From contig JAFGWM010000040.1 of the NCBI GenBank assembly GCA_016937155.1, positions 213,267-254,359 of the forward strand: DNA of 41,093 bases, written 5' to 3'. The stretch comes from Deltaproteobacteria bacterium. Its GTDB lineage: Bacteria; Myxococcota_A; Polyangia; HGW-17. The notes under the pieces are model-generated. The model was not told the DNA's origin and did not search any database. It saw nothing but the letters and a program-made list of their open reading frames with translations. Each line of letters starts with the position of its first letter. Positions within the stretch are counted from its first letter, which is position 1. This document shows, piece after piece, positions 16,439 to 25,636 of the stretch. Made by a program: the position numbers and the translations under genes.

Positions 16439-18420
16439 TGTTTTTTTCAAATCCGGAAGAAGTTTTCAGGGGATACCGCATTTTTGAAACCGGTGTAAAC
16501 TGTGTTTTCAGTTCTCCCACCGGTAGCGGAAAAACACATGCTTCGATGAAAAGACTCGTTGAGCTTTATGAAAATGAAGGTGGAATTTATATATACACGG
16601 TTCCCTTAAGAAGTCTGGCAATTGAACTTTACGAAAAATGGAAAAAAGAAAATTCCTGTATTGGACTTAATATTGGAGGATTAAAGCAGGGGAAAAAATG
16701 GGGCAAGAGCGGAATATTCATAATGACATGGGAAAAGCTGTTTGCTTATCTTCTCAACTGGAAAAGGTTCTATAATTTACTATCGAAAATAAGGGTGTGT
16801 ATTTTTGATGAAATCCATATGATTGATAATGATTTGAGGGGAGGTACTCTGGAAACCTGTATTCTTTTCCTGAGAATTATAAATCCTTTTACCAGTGTAA
16901 TTGCCATGAGTGCAACTCTTGGAAGGGAAAGAAAACTCACATCATGGCTTCATGCTGTAAGAATTGTACACAGTCTTCGCACCGTTCCCCTTGAGGTAAA
17001 TTTTATTCAGACAGATGAAGAAGATAAGTATCAAAGTGTTGTAAAAATTATTGAATCATCAACCCTTGTCTTTGTTAATTCCAGAAAGAAAAGTGAAAAT
17101 ATAGCCTCACAGTTAAGAAAAGATGGAATCAATGCACTTTGTCATCATGCCGGTCTTGGTTATGAAGTCCGTGGAAAAGTTGAAGAAGAGTTTAAAAATA
17201 AGACAACTGATGTTTTGGTATGTACTCCAACCCTTGAGAGTGGATTGAATCTTCCGGTGAAACAGGTGATTATTTATGATATTTCCACCAATGGGAAAAA
17301 AACTGACTACAGAGCTCTTCATCAGAAATGCGGTAGAGCAGGAAGAATGAATTTTGACGACAAAGGCAGGAGTATAATTTTATATACTCCCCGTGAAAAT
17401 TCGGTGAAACACCGTTTCAATGCCCCTTTTGAGGATCTGGTTTCCAGACTGGATGTAACAAGATTTACATTATCTGTTATCTACGCCGGGTTAGGGCGTA
17501 GGATAAATGAAATAAAAAGGGTATACGAGAAAAGTTACTCTATGCAAAGTGGCATTGATGTGGATATAGAGAAAATTCTTTTTGATCTGAAGAAACATGA
17601 TCTGATAACTCAAAAAGACGGCAGATATTATATCTGTGATCTGGGCGCATTTGTTCTCAGGCTTAATGTGAATCCCTATGTCTTTTCCGGAATATGCCAC
17701 AGTCTGATTTCGAACCCCTTTACCCCATTTGATCTGCTTGTTTTAAGCTGTGGTTTTGTATCAGAAACAAAGAATTTAAATCTCAGTTTTCCGATAAAAT
17801 TTAATTTCAGTGATGACATCAGAAGTATGATGGGGGATGAATTATCAAAAAACACTCTGTACCTGAAAGGAATACTGTGCCTAAATTTTATCTTTGGGGA
17901 ATATTCCGATATATATTCAAAGGACGACATAAAACATACACTCAGTACTGTACGAAGTGTAACCAGGATGATTTTCAACTATCTGAAGACAAAAATCAGT
18001 ATTCCGGAAAAAACACTCAACTGTGCATATTACATGGCGGAGGGATTTTCACTTAGAGATTCACTGGTAATTTCATCAGGAACTGTTTCCCTCAGAAAAT
18101 TCAGAAAATTCACCGAAGCAGAAAAAGAGTCTCAATGGGAAATATTAAAATCCACGGACAGTATTTATGAAGAAATATTTTTATCCGGGAAATTATTTCA
18201 GAATTATAAAAGTGTGAAAATTCTTGATGGCTACGATACAGCGAGGATTATAAGATCAATGAACCTAACTGTGAGAAAAATCGGCAATGGAGAATATGAA
18301 ATTTCGGGGGGCCAAGATAATCATGTTGTCACAGAAAATTCCTGTGACTGTATGGATTTTTCATCTGGAAATATCTGCAAACATATAATTGCATTGAGGA
18401 CTGGAATTGATACTGAGTGA
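16438..18420 (+). CDS. Ski2-like superfamily 2 helicase with C-terminal SWIM zinc finger
   Basis: A 660-residue protein with SF2 motifs in order: Walker A SPTGSGKT (about 26-33), DEIH at 124-127, SAT at 158-160 and HQKCGRAGR at 295-303, the last characteristic of the Ski2/Hel308 branch. The C-terminus carries CDC-x8-CKH (Cys636, Cys638, Cys647, His649), a textbook SWIM zinc finger that likely binds nucleic acid. The region between (about 340-610) is presumably winged-helix and ratchet-like but diverged. It may act in DNA repair or RNA processing; that is family-level inference. It overlaps the upstream porin gene by one base, so its expression is tied to that gene. Confidence 0.88.
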   Translation: MFFSNPEEVFRGYRIFETGVNCVFSSPTGSGKTHASMKRLVELYENEGGIYIYTVPLRSLAIELYEKWKKENSCIGLNIGGLKQGKKWGKSGIFIMTWEKLFAYLLNWKRFYNLLSKIRVCIFDEIHMIDNDLRGGTLETCILFLRIINPFTSVIAMSATLGRERKLTSWLHAVRIVHSLRTVPLEVNFIQTDEEDKYQSVVKIIESSTLVFVNSRKKSENIASQLRKDGINALCHHAGLGYEVRGKVEEEFKNKTTDVLVCTPTLESGLNLPVKQVIIYDISTNGKKTDYRALHQKCGRAGRMNFDDKGRSIILYTPRENSVKHRFNAPFEDLVSRLDVTRFTLSVIYAGLGRRINEIKRVYEKSYSMQSGIDVDIEKILFDLKKHDLITQKDGRYYICDLGAFVLRLNVNPYVFSGICHSLISNPFTPFDLLVLSCGFVSETKNLNLSFPIKFNFSDDIRSMMGDELSKNTLYLKGILCLNFIFGEYSDIYSKDDIKHTLSTVRSVTRMIFNYLKTKISIPEKTLNCAYYMAEGFSLRDSLVISSGTVSLRKFRKFTEAEKESQWEILKSTDSIYEEIFLSGKLFQNYKSVKILDGYDTARIIRSMNLTVRKIGNGEYEISGGQDNHVVTENSCDCMDFSSGNICKHIIALRTGIDTE

Positions 18421-18560
18421 ATTAGTTTTTTCTTTGGAAAAATCTCCACGTGTAATATAAGGGGCACAGTTTTAATGTGTTTTGCATTTTTAATCTTAGG
18501 TCCTGTAAAACACTAAGGAATCTTAGTAATTTATGTTTTCAGGCGGAATAATTAATATTC

Positions 18561-21089
18561 ATGAAAAGTATCTCCGGGTTTTTAAAAAAAGAAGTTTCTT
18601 CTCTGAATGTACTGATTCTGATTACACTTATGCTGACCCTCAGTGCAGCACTGTTTATGGATTCTGGTCTGAGAAACCGTAAACTTCCTGTTCATCCTTA
18701 TATTGAAAAAAGTGAAAATATACAGAAGGATATTGCACAAAATCATGAAAAGGAAAATGGCAGGCTCTTCATTTATTTCATAGACTGCCTGAGGTATGAT
18801 TATGCGATAGCCCACGATAAAATGCCGTATCTCAGCAGTTTGTTGAAGGAAAGCACCTGGGGAAAGGTTACTCCATGTCTTTCAAACATGACTGTACACT
18901 GTGTTGAAAGTGCATTCAGCGGAAGAGATCGTAGTTCTCTTCTGAGTTTCAGTGAAGATTTCCATCCGAGAAAAAGTCAGCATAAAGGCAACTGGTTTTT
19001 TCTAATGGCCAATGCAGGTTACAAAATAAGTGCAGTAAGTGATTATGTTATTCCTGCCCTTTATAAGGATGCTCTTACAAGAAGTCATGTTTATAAAAAA
19101 GGCAGTAAAATGAAGGAGCTCGTTGAAAAATCCATTGAATATTTTAATGAAAAAGGAAATACCGTAAGTATTGTTCATCTTTTAGGTCCTCATGATTTGG
19201 GTCAGGCTCATGGAACTGTTACTGCTCCTTACCTGAATTCACTCAGGGAAACTGATGATCTTCTGAAACTTGTGACAGCTCAACTCAGACCCGAAGATAC
19301 GCTGCTGGTATTTGGGGATCATGGTATAGATGACAAAGGAAAACATACTTACAATACAGATACACCAACCTTTTATCTGTACAGAGGAAGAAAATTCAGG
19401 AAAAATCACAAACAGGATATAAATATTCTATCCCATGGATTTTTTCTCTCCACTCTCTACAATCTTCATTTTCATCCTGATTATCAGGGAGAATTTTACT
19501 GGGATGCAATTACTGAAAATGCTTCATCTAAATATGGAGATGAAGCTCTTAAACAACTGAAAAGAGATAAAAATTCAACAAAAGTCAAGTTTAGTGCATC
19601 AGATATAACCCTGATGATTTTCTTTGTGGTAACCACAGTAATTCTTATTTGGCTGTATCTTGGTAAAATGGATTTTACAATGCCACTTTGGCTGGTTCTC
19701 TCTTCGTTTATTCTGTTTTCAGGATTTATGCTTTCAGGTTTTATCCGCACAATGCCACTGGTGTCATTTATTCTGATTTTTATCAGTCTGATAAAGAATT
19801 TTAAAACAGAAAAAAAACTACTATATCTGGGTTTATCAGTACTTATTACAGTTTTTATGATTTTAAAGGGGGCATTTTACACGACTGTGGATATTGCTAT
19901 CCATGAAATCCGAATCTACTGGATTTATGGATTTTATGTTTTTGAAATACTTTTATCATTTTTTATAGTTAAAACTTTAAGACCTGGAAAATCCAACATT
20001 GAGAACTTCTTAACAGGAGCTGCAATAAGTTCCCTTATGGGATTTGTTTTTCATTACAGTGCGCTCTATCATTATGGAATCATAAGGGCTATTCCATTTT
20101 TCCTCATAGTTTCCATCATAAGTTCAGGAATTCTTTTTTATTTGAAGAACCACCGAGTGAATCTGTTTGAGGGTTTGATAATTTTTATTTCAGTGGCTTT
20201 TCTGACAACGCAGATATCAATGTTTGTGGAGAATTTTAGAATTTTTTATTTTCCTTATGTTCCGGGAAAATCCGGATTAATTAATCTGGTATGGTCACTG
20301 AGTGTTTCTCTGATTCTTTTTTACGCTCTTGCTCAAAAATACTCCAGGTCAGGTAAGGAAAAACTGGTTTGGATCTTCGGATGGGCTGTTACAGCAGTTT
20401 TAGGATGGGGACTTATTAAATTCCCGCCACTATTTTATGCCGCTCTTCTTCCGGTTGTTGTAGGGGGTCTGTTTTATGGAATATTTATGAAAATCCCACG
20501 ATGGTTTCTACCATTTTTTATTGTAATAACCGGGGTTGAACTGGGATATATGTATGAATTTTCATATGGAAGTCTTTATCAACTTTATGGTTTTATTCTA
20601 ACTGCATTCACCATGGGATATTTTGCGGAAAAATCAGAATCTCTTCCACGACGTACCATTGTCAGCAGTTCATTTATTCTTGTTTCAATGATGCTTATAG
20701 TTACAGGTTTTGGATTCAGAACCTGCGGTATTGATTTTAAATTTGCTGTGCGATGGCTACCTGAACTATTTGAAAAACTTTGGGCATTTGTTACACTTAC
20801 AGCGTTTTTTAAATATTACCTCGGTATTCAGTTGGCCTTTCTGACTTATTCTTTTTCCCTCTCTGCAATAAAAATTCTTTTGAAAATTACCGGTATTATT
20901 GTAAGTGGTATGCTTCCTTTTGTCCTTGTACTTTATTTCAAGGGCGGCCGAGCCACTCTGATAATTGATTCTCTTGAAGAATTTTTATATATGCAGGGAA
21001 TCTTGCTGTTTATGACAGCTGCAGTTTATGGGGGAAGAAAATTCTTATCTTCTAATAACTCTGTGGTAAATTCCGAACGAAATAACTGA
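18561..21089 (+). CDS. Polytopic alkaline-phosphatase-superfamily enzyme resembling GPI ethanolamine-phosphate transferases
   Basis: An 842-residue protein with one N-terminal membrane anchor (about 17-36). An extracytoplasmic phosphodiesterase/sulfatase-fold domain follows (about 65-310), and about twelve hydrophobic helices fill residues 345-830. Metal ligands of the superfamily are visible: Asp75 in FIDCLRYD, a probable Thr nucleophile at 111 within TPCLSNMTVHC, and GDHG at 252-255 with His262. A single catalytic domain before many helices is the plan of eukaryotic PIG-N/PIG-O rather than of bacterial EptA or LtaS, which have few helices before the catalytic domain. It likely transfers a phospho-head group to an envelope glycolipid, but the substrate is unknown. 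The ATG lacks a close Shine-Dalgarno sequence; AGGCGG is 14 bases away. Confidence 0.75.
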   Translation: MKSISGFLKKEVSSLNVLILITLMLTLSAALFMDSGLRNRKLPVHPYIEKSENIQKDIAQNHEKENGRLFIYFIDCLRYDYAIAHDKMPYLSSLLKESTWGKVTPCLSNMTVHCVESAFSGRDRSSLLSFSEDFHPRKSQHKGNWFFLMANAGYKISAVSDYVIPALYKDALTRSHVYKKGSKMKELVEKSIEYFNEKGNTVSIVHLLGPHDLGQAHGTVTAPYLNSLRETDDLLKLVTAQLRPEDTLLVFGDHGIDDKGKHTYNTDTPTFYLYRGRKFRKNHKQDINILSHGFFLSTLYNLHFHPDYQGEFYWDAITENASSKYGDEALKQLKRDKNSTKVKFSASDITLMIFFVVTTVILIWLYLGKMDFTMPLWLVLSSFILFSGFMLSGFIRTMPLVSFILIFISLIKNFKTEKKLLYLGLSVLITVFMILKGAFYTTVDIAIHEIRIYWIYGFYVFEILLSFFIVKTLRPGKSNIENFLTGAAISSLMGFVFHYSALYHYGIIRAIPFFLIVSIISSGILFYLKNHRVNLFEGLIIFISVAFLTTQISMFVENFRIFYFPYVPGKSGLINLVWSLSVSLILFYALAQKYSRSGKEKLVWIFGWAVTAVLGWGLIKFPPLFYAALLPVVVGGLFYGIFMKIPRWFLPFFIVITGVELGYMYEFSYGSLYQLYGFILTAFTMGYFAEKSESLPRRTIVSSSFILVSMMLIVTGFGFRTCGIDFKFAVRWLPELFEKLWAFVTLTAFFKYYLGIQLAFLTYSFSLSAIKILLKITGIIVSGMLPFVLVLYFKGGRATLIIDSLEEFLYMQGILLFMTAAVYGGRKFLSSNNSVVNSERNN

Positions 21090-21746
21090 TACAGCAGCCC
21101 ATAACATTGCTGTTTTGAACATTATGGATTCTCTTATGCTTTTTTCTGATGCAGTCAGTTCATCTATTCTCTTCTGATCCTTTAACATTACTGCAGTGTT
21201 TGAAATAATCTTTTTCTGACTCACAATCTCAGTAACCTGATTTTTAAGTGCACTGGAAGAGTAGATGTATCCTGCTACAAATCCGGTTATACTGCTTATT
21301 ACCAGACCGACTAAAAGATACATGAAAAAGGAATGTGAAAGTATTGAACCAAGGGATGTGGATTTTTTTCTGGCACTGAAACTACCGGCTACCATATTCC
21401 GGAGTTCATTTTTCCGTTTTTCCTCATCAGGATCGTTTTCCACTGTATGAGCCTGGATTTTTTCCTCATTATTTCCGGAATTTCCGGCTAATGCAATTTG
21501 TTGATGATCATGGGTAAGTGCAATTCCCGGGGATGGTTGAACTGAAGAATTCTGAAATTCAACCACTTCGGATGATTTGTTTGCCAGCGGAATACTTACA
21601 TTATCCTGCACGGGGGAGACAGTATCGGTTTTATATCTGTCCTCCACAACAGCAATCTCCAGAGAAGAAGCTTTACTTCCCTCGGTGACTTTTCTGCCCT
21701 CACCTCCACCAAAATAACCATCAAACGAAGAAGGGTCTTTTGTCAT
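21045..21746 (-). CDS. Membrane protein with disordered N-terminus, unknown function
   Basis: A 233-residue protein. The first about 120 residues are polar and probably disordered. A hydrophobic segment lies at about 140-160 (FFMYLLVGLVISSITGFVAGY) and a second near the C-terminus (about 212-228), with a charged, probably coiled stretch between (SQKKIISNTAVMLKDQKRIDELT). GGGGAG lies seven bases before the ATG. The 3' end overlaps the convergent phosphotransferase gene by 45 bases, so both reading frames are constrained there. The molybdenum hydroxylase genes lie upstream on the same strand and end 34 bp before this start. I do not recognise the family. Confidence 0.65.
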   Translation of the reverse strand: MTKDPSSFDGYFGGGEGRKVTEGSKASSLEIAVVEDRYKTDTVSPVQDNVSIPLANKSSEVVEFQNSSVQPSPGIALTHDHQQIALAGNSGNNEEKIQAHTVENDPDEEKRKNELRNMVAGSFSARKKSTSLGSILSHSFFMYLLVGLVISSITGFVAGYIYSSSALKNQVTEIVSQKKIISNTAVMLKDQKRIDELTASEKSIRESIMFKTAMLWAAVSVISFGIYHRVIRR

Positions 21747-21780
21747 TGTGTTCTCCCCGGTGATAACGGTCCGGACCGCA

Positions 21781-24054
21781 TTAAGAATTCAGAATATCAA
21801 TAATTTTTTCAGGTGTTAGAGGGAGAGTATTGACATCTCTGCCGATGGCATCACTGACTGCGTTTAAAACAGCACCACCAACACTTATGAAGCTGGGTTC
21901 TCCAACACCTTTTGCGCCGAAGGGACCTTGGGGTTCAGGTTCCTGAATGAATTCCATATTCATGATGGGTGGAACATCCATACTTGTTGGAATACTGTAG
22001 TCAGTGAATCCTGCATTAAGCATTTTCCCGTTTTTAAGTTTGAAATCCTCCATCAAAGCCCAACCGAGACCCTGAACTGTTCCACCATGAACCTGACCTT
22101 CTATGGCTACACGATGAACAATCTGTCCAACATCGTGAACTGCTGTGGTTTCAAGAACATCCACAGCTCCGGTATCAGTGTCAACACGTACTCTTACAAC
22201 ATGGCCACCAAATGTGTAGTAAGCATAAGCTCTTCCCTGACCTGTTTCAGGATCATATTGTCTGTCTTCACTACGGTACCACCCGATTGCTGCCGGATTG
22301 ATTTTTTCCAGATAAAGTTTTTCAACCACTTCTTTCCATGAAACAGTTTTGGGGGATGCTGATGAACTGAAAACAGCGTTTACACAGTTAACAGAGTCTT
22401 CAGACACGCCGAGAATACCGGATGCAACTTTATAAAGCCGTGTGTTTAGTTGTTTTGCAGCATCAATAATTGCATTTCCACCACTCATTGTTGCTCTTGA
22501 AGCAACAGTGGGCCCACTGTCGGGGACCAGTGCAGTATCAACCTCTTCTATTCTCACCATACTTTCATCAACCCCAAGAGCATTTGAGCATATTGTTCTC
22601 ATGGCAGCCAGTGTGCCCTGACCCATTTCTGTGACGCCAACCCAGAGTGATATGCTGCCATCATTCAGAACAGTGACATAGCTTGCACCCCTGTCAAGTC
22701 TGGAGCCGCCCCAGTGAAGATTTACACCGTAGATTATTGTGGAAGCGCCAATTCCTTCCACAAATCTTCCATCAGAAGAGGATTTCAAACGATGTTTGTC
22801 CCAGCCACTTTTTTCTTTCATGATTTTAAGCATATCCTGATAAATATGAGGCTGAGAAAGTGTTTCTCCGGTTGAAAATATAGGTTTTTCAGAACTCAGT
22901 CCGTTTAACTGCCTGATTTTAAGTGGATCCATATTTATTGTTCTGGCAAGTCTGTCAATCTGAGCTTCATGGACAGCTCCAACCTGTGGAGCTCCAAACC
23001 CGCGATAGGGTCCACCGAAAAGATTGTTTGTATAAACAACCTTTGTATTAACATCCACTGCACCAATATTATATGGTCCTACAGCACTGGTATTTGCACG
23101 TTCCGCAACAACAGTGGAAAGTCCGGCATACCCTCCTGCGTCAACAAGTATATTAACTTTTACACCGAGAATAGTTCCGTCTTTTTTTGCGTACAGCCTG
23201 TGATTGATTTCCATGGAGTGTCTTTTTGTTGAGCACTGCATGTCATAATCTCTCGGAAGAACCAAGCGTACGGGTTTTGATGTGGCTTTTGAAAGAGCAG
23301 CTGCACACATAGCAGGTTCATCAGGATAGTCTTCCTTACCTCCAAAAGCTCCACCTGTGACAGTCTGGATAACTCTCACCATATTGTGGGGGAGTCCTAG
23401 CATTCTTGCAACTCTGAATCTGACATAAAAAGGGCACTGAGTTGACGAATAAATCCTGTAACTTCCATCATGGAATGGAACTGCGAGAGTACCCTGAGTT
23501 TCAAGGTATGCATGTTCCTGACCACCGATACTGTAATCATCCTCTATAACTATATCAGCCTTCACTACGGCATCTTCAATATCACCTCTTTTTACGAAAA
23601 ACTCCTTGAATACATTTGTTTTGGAATGAACAAGTGGTGAGTTTTCAGTTACAGCTTTTTTAACATCATAAACACCGGGGGTTTCTTCAATTTCCAGTAC
23701 TATTGCATCTCTTGCGGTTTTTGCAGCCTCAAGGGTGTCTGCAGCAATAAGAGCAATTCTGTCACCCACCATTCTTACGGTGTTTTTAACAAGCAGCTCC
23801 TGATCAGGAAAAACAAGACCGATGCTGTTATCTCCATCAAGATTATCAGCTGTTACCACAGCCTGCACTCCGGAAACTTCAAGGGCTCTGGAAACATCAA
23901 GTTTTTTTATTTTTCCGCTGGCAACGGGTGAATATAAAATCACACCATGGAGCATTCCATGAACTTTCATGTCAGGAAGGTAAACACTGTCTCCACAGGC
24001 TTTTGAAACGGCATCTGGTCTTGGAAGACCCTGATCGAGTGATTTCCTAGTCAT
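21781..24054 (-). CDS. Molybdopterin-binding subunit of a xanthine dehydrogenase-family hydroxylase
   Basis: A 757-residue catalytic subunit. The ATG at 24054 is chosen because AGGAGG lies just upstream; it overlaps the end of the preceding gene by eight bases. Family motifs include GVQAVVTADN near the N-terminus, GQEHAYLETQ, VTGGAFGGKEDYPDE, GPYRGFGAPQ and the C-terminal GPFGAKGVGEPSF, whose Glu (about residue 719) matches the catalytic base of xanthine oxidase. The length fits a stand-alone large subunit. Such enzymes hydroxylate purines, aldehydes or N-heterocycles at a molybdenum centre and pass electrons through 2Fe-2S clusters to FAD, which the neighbouring gene supplies. The substrate cannot be fixed, and no xdhC-like maturation gene lies in the window. 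Confidence 0.92.
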   Translation of the reverse strand: MTRKSLDQGLPRPDAVSKACGDSVYLPDMKVHGMLHGVILYSPVASGKIKKLDVSRALEVSGVQAVVTADNLDGDNSIGLVFPDQELLVKNTVRMVGDRIALIAADTLEAAKTARDAIVLEIEETPGVYDVKKAVTENSPLVHSKTNVFKEFFVKRGDIEDAVVKADIVIEDDYSIGGQEHAYLETQGTLAVPFHDGSYRIYSSTQCPFYVRFRVARMLGLPHNMVRVIQTVTGGAFGGKEDYPDEPAMCAAALSKATSKPVRLVLPRDYDMQCSTKRHSMEINHRLYAKKDGTILGVKVNILVDAGGYAGLSTVVAERANTSAVGPYNIGAVDVNTKVVYTNNLFGGPYRGFGAPQVGAVHEAQIDRLARTINMDPLKIRQLNGLSSEKPIFSTGETLSQPHIYQDMLKIMKEKSGWDKHRLKSSSDGRFVEGIGASTIIYGVNLHWGGSRLDRGASYVTVLNDGSISLWVGVTEMGQGTLAAMRTICSNALGVDESMVRIEEVDTALVPDSGPTVASRATMSGGNAIIDAAKQLNTRLYKVASGILGVSEDSVNCVNAVFSSSASPKTVSWKEVVEKLYLEKINPAAIGWYRSEDRQYDPETGQGRAYAYYTFGGHVVRVRVDTDTGAVDVLETTAVHDVGQIVHRVAIEGQVHGGTVQGLGWALMEDFKLKNGKMLNAGFTDYSIPTSMDVPPIMNMEFIQEPEPQGPFGAKGVGEPSFISVGGAVLNAVSDAIGRDVNTLPLTPEKIIDILNS

Positions 24055-25429
24055 TTGTTTTCCTCCTGTGGGAAGCCAGTTCCACTGCTTCAAAAATCTT
24101 TTCGTAACCGGTACAGCGACAGAGATTTCCACTGAGAGCCTCTCTGATATCCTCCCTGTTTATTTCATCCTCATTTACAACCAGAGAATGTGCGCTGATT
24201 TCAAAACCCGGGATACAGAATCCACACTGGACAGCTCCGGCATCCACAAATGCCTGTTGAACCAGTCCCGGTTTTCCGTTTTCCTTCAAGCCTTCAATTG
24301 TGGTTATTTCTCTTCCATCAACACCACCTGTAAGAATCATGCATGAATTTACGGCGACTCCATCGAGGAGTATGGTGCAGGCACCGCATTCACCTTCTCC
24401 GCAACCGTTTTTAGTCCCGGTCAATCCAAGTTCATCACGCAGATAATCCAGAAGTCTCATATTGAGATCACCGGAGAATGAATAGGATTTTCCGTTTACA
24501 GTTACATGTATTTCTCCTTCCGGGGTATTTCCGGTAATGGGTTTAGCAGTCACAATTCCTTTGGGAATACGTTTTTCAGCTCTTCCTTCCGGGGTATCAA
24601 TAAGATGATGTTTTAAAAATGATCCCGAAACATGAAGTCTGTATTTGGCACTTCCCCTTACATCATCAATGGGCTTGATTTCATTCCGAAGTACTTTTAC
24701 AGCCTCTTCAACAACATCTGTAGTTAGTTTCTTTCCCTTGAGAAAGTCTTCGGTTACATAAGCTCTGAATGGTACAGGAGCAACACTGGCAAGAGCTATT
24801 TTGGATGAAATCACAGTGTTTTCAGAATCAAGAAATGTTCTTGCACTGAGAGCACTTATGCTTATAACCTGAGCTTTTCTTGGTCCCATTTTATGAAAAT
24901 GTACAAGCTCCTTTGAAACATTTTCAGGTTTTGCAGTGTCTATTATCACAGTAGTGAGAATTTCGTCCTTTTCCATCACTGTTTTTCCCGGACCCATGAA
25001 AAATTTTTCAAGGGGCAGAGTTCTTTCACCACGTGTGGAAACAAGGGTGACACTTGCGTCAAGTGCCATAAGAGCACTCACACTGTCAGCTGCAGGGGAT
25101 GCATTGACAATATTTCCACCTATTGTTGCTCTGTTTCTGATGGGTGGTGCACCAAGCTGCATTGCTGCTTTTGCTAAAAGTGGTGCATGATCCCAGACTG
25201 TGGAATCTGCAATTATTGATGCCATTGTGGATAATGCACCTATTTTCAGAGAGCCTGATGAAAAAACAATATCCTTCAGCGGAAGATAGGTGATATCTAT
25301 TATATCATGGGGTTTAAAAAGGCCTTTTTCGATTCTGACCACCAGATCGGTGCCACCGGCAATTACCTTTGTATTTTCTCCCATAAGTGAAAGAGCCTCG
25401 GAAATACTAGAGGGTCTGTAATATTTCAT
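24047..25429 (-). CDS. Fused FAD-binding and 2Fe-2S subunit of a xanthine dehydrogenase-family hydroxylase
   Basis: A 460-residue protein. The ATG at 25429 has GGAGG six bases upstream. Residues 1 to about 290 are a CoxM/XdhB-type FAD domain with AGGTDLV at 24-30 and TIGGNIVNASPAAD at 102-115. The final about 155 residues are a CoxS/XdhC-type double 2Fe-2S domain: GCGEGECGACTILLDG near residue 341, then QCGFC near 400 and CRCTGY near 433. The usual fused small subunit has 2Fe-2S first and FAD second, so the order here is reversed. Electrons from the Mo subunit would pass through the two clusters to FAD. It is the first gene of the two-gene operon. Confidence 0.92.
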   Translation of the reverse strand: MKYYRPSSISEALSLMGENTKVIAGGTDLVVRIEKGLFKPHDIIDITYLPLKDIVFSSGSLKIGALSTMASIIADSTVWDHAPLLAKAAMQLGAPPIRNRATIGGNIVNASPAADSVSALMALDASVTLVSTRGERTLPLEKFFMGPGKTVMEKDEILTTVIIDTAKPENVSKELVHFHKMGPRKAQVISISALSARTFLDSENTVISSKIALASVAPVPFRAYVTEDFLKGKKLTTDVVEEAVKVLRNEIKPIDDVRGSAKYRLHVSGSFLKHHLIDTPEGRAEKRIPKGIVTAKPITGNTPEGEIHVTVNGKSYSFSGDLNMRLLDYLRDELGLTGTKNGCGEGECGACTILLDGVAVNSCMILTGGVDGREITTIEGLKENGKPGLVQQAFVDAGAVQCGFCIPGFEISAHSLVVNEDEINREDIREALSGNLCRCTGYEKIFEAVELASHRRKTND

Positions 25430-25461
25430 ATTTTTCCTCCGGGTAAGAATCATCTGACATC

Positions 25462-25489
25462 ATATAAGCATATGTGGCAGAAGGGAACT
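25462..25489 (-). promoter_or_regulatory. Possible promoter for the molybdenum hydroxylase operon
   Basis: Reading the minus strand upstream of the start at 25429, TTGATA is followed after 16 bases by TATGCT, which runs on into TATATG. The match is moderate. Between 25430 and 25636 there is otherwise no gene. A second feature there is an 8-bp inverted repeat, GCAGATAG with CTATCTGC, whose arms flank a 19-base loop at the 3' end of the next gene (25613-25647). Confidence 0.3.
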
Positions 25490-25636
25490 ATCAACCAGTG
25501 CATTGTGCAACCATTTTAAATGTCTAACAACATTTTTTTTGAAAACTGGACACCATGAAGGGAAAAAACAGTTAAAAAACCCGGTGTATCAGAACAGTTA
25601 AACTGAATTGCAGATAGAAAAACACAGAGCAAACAG

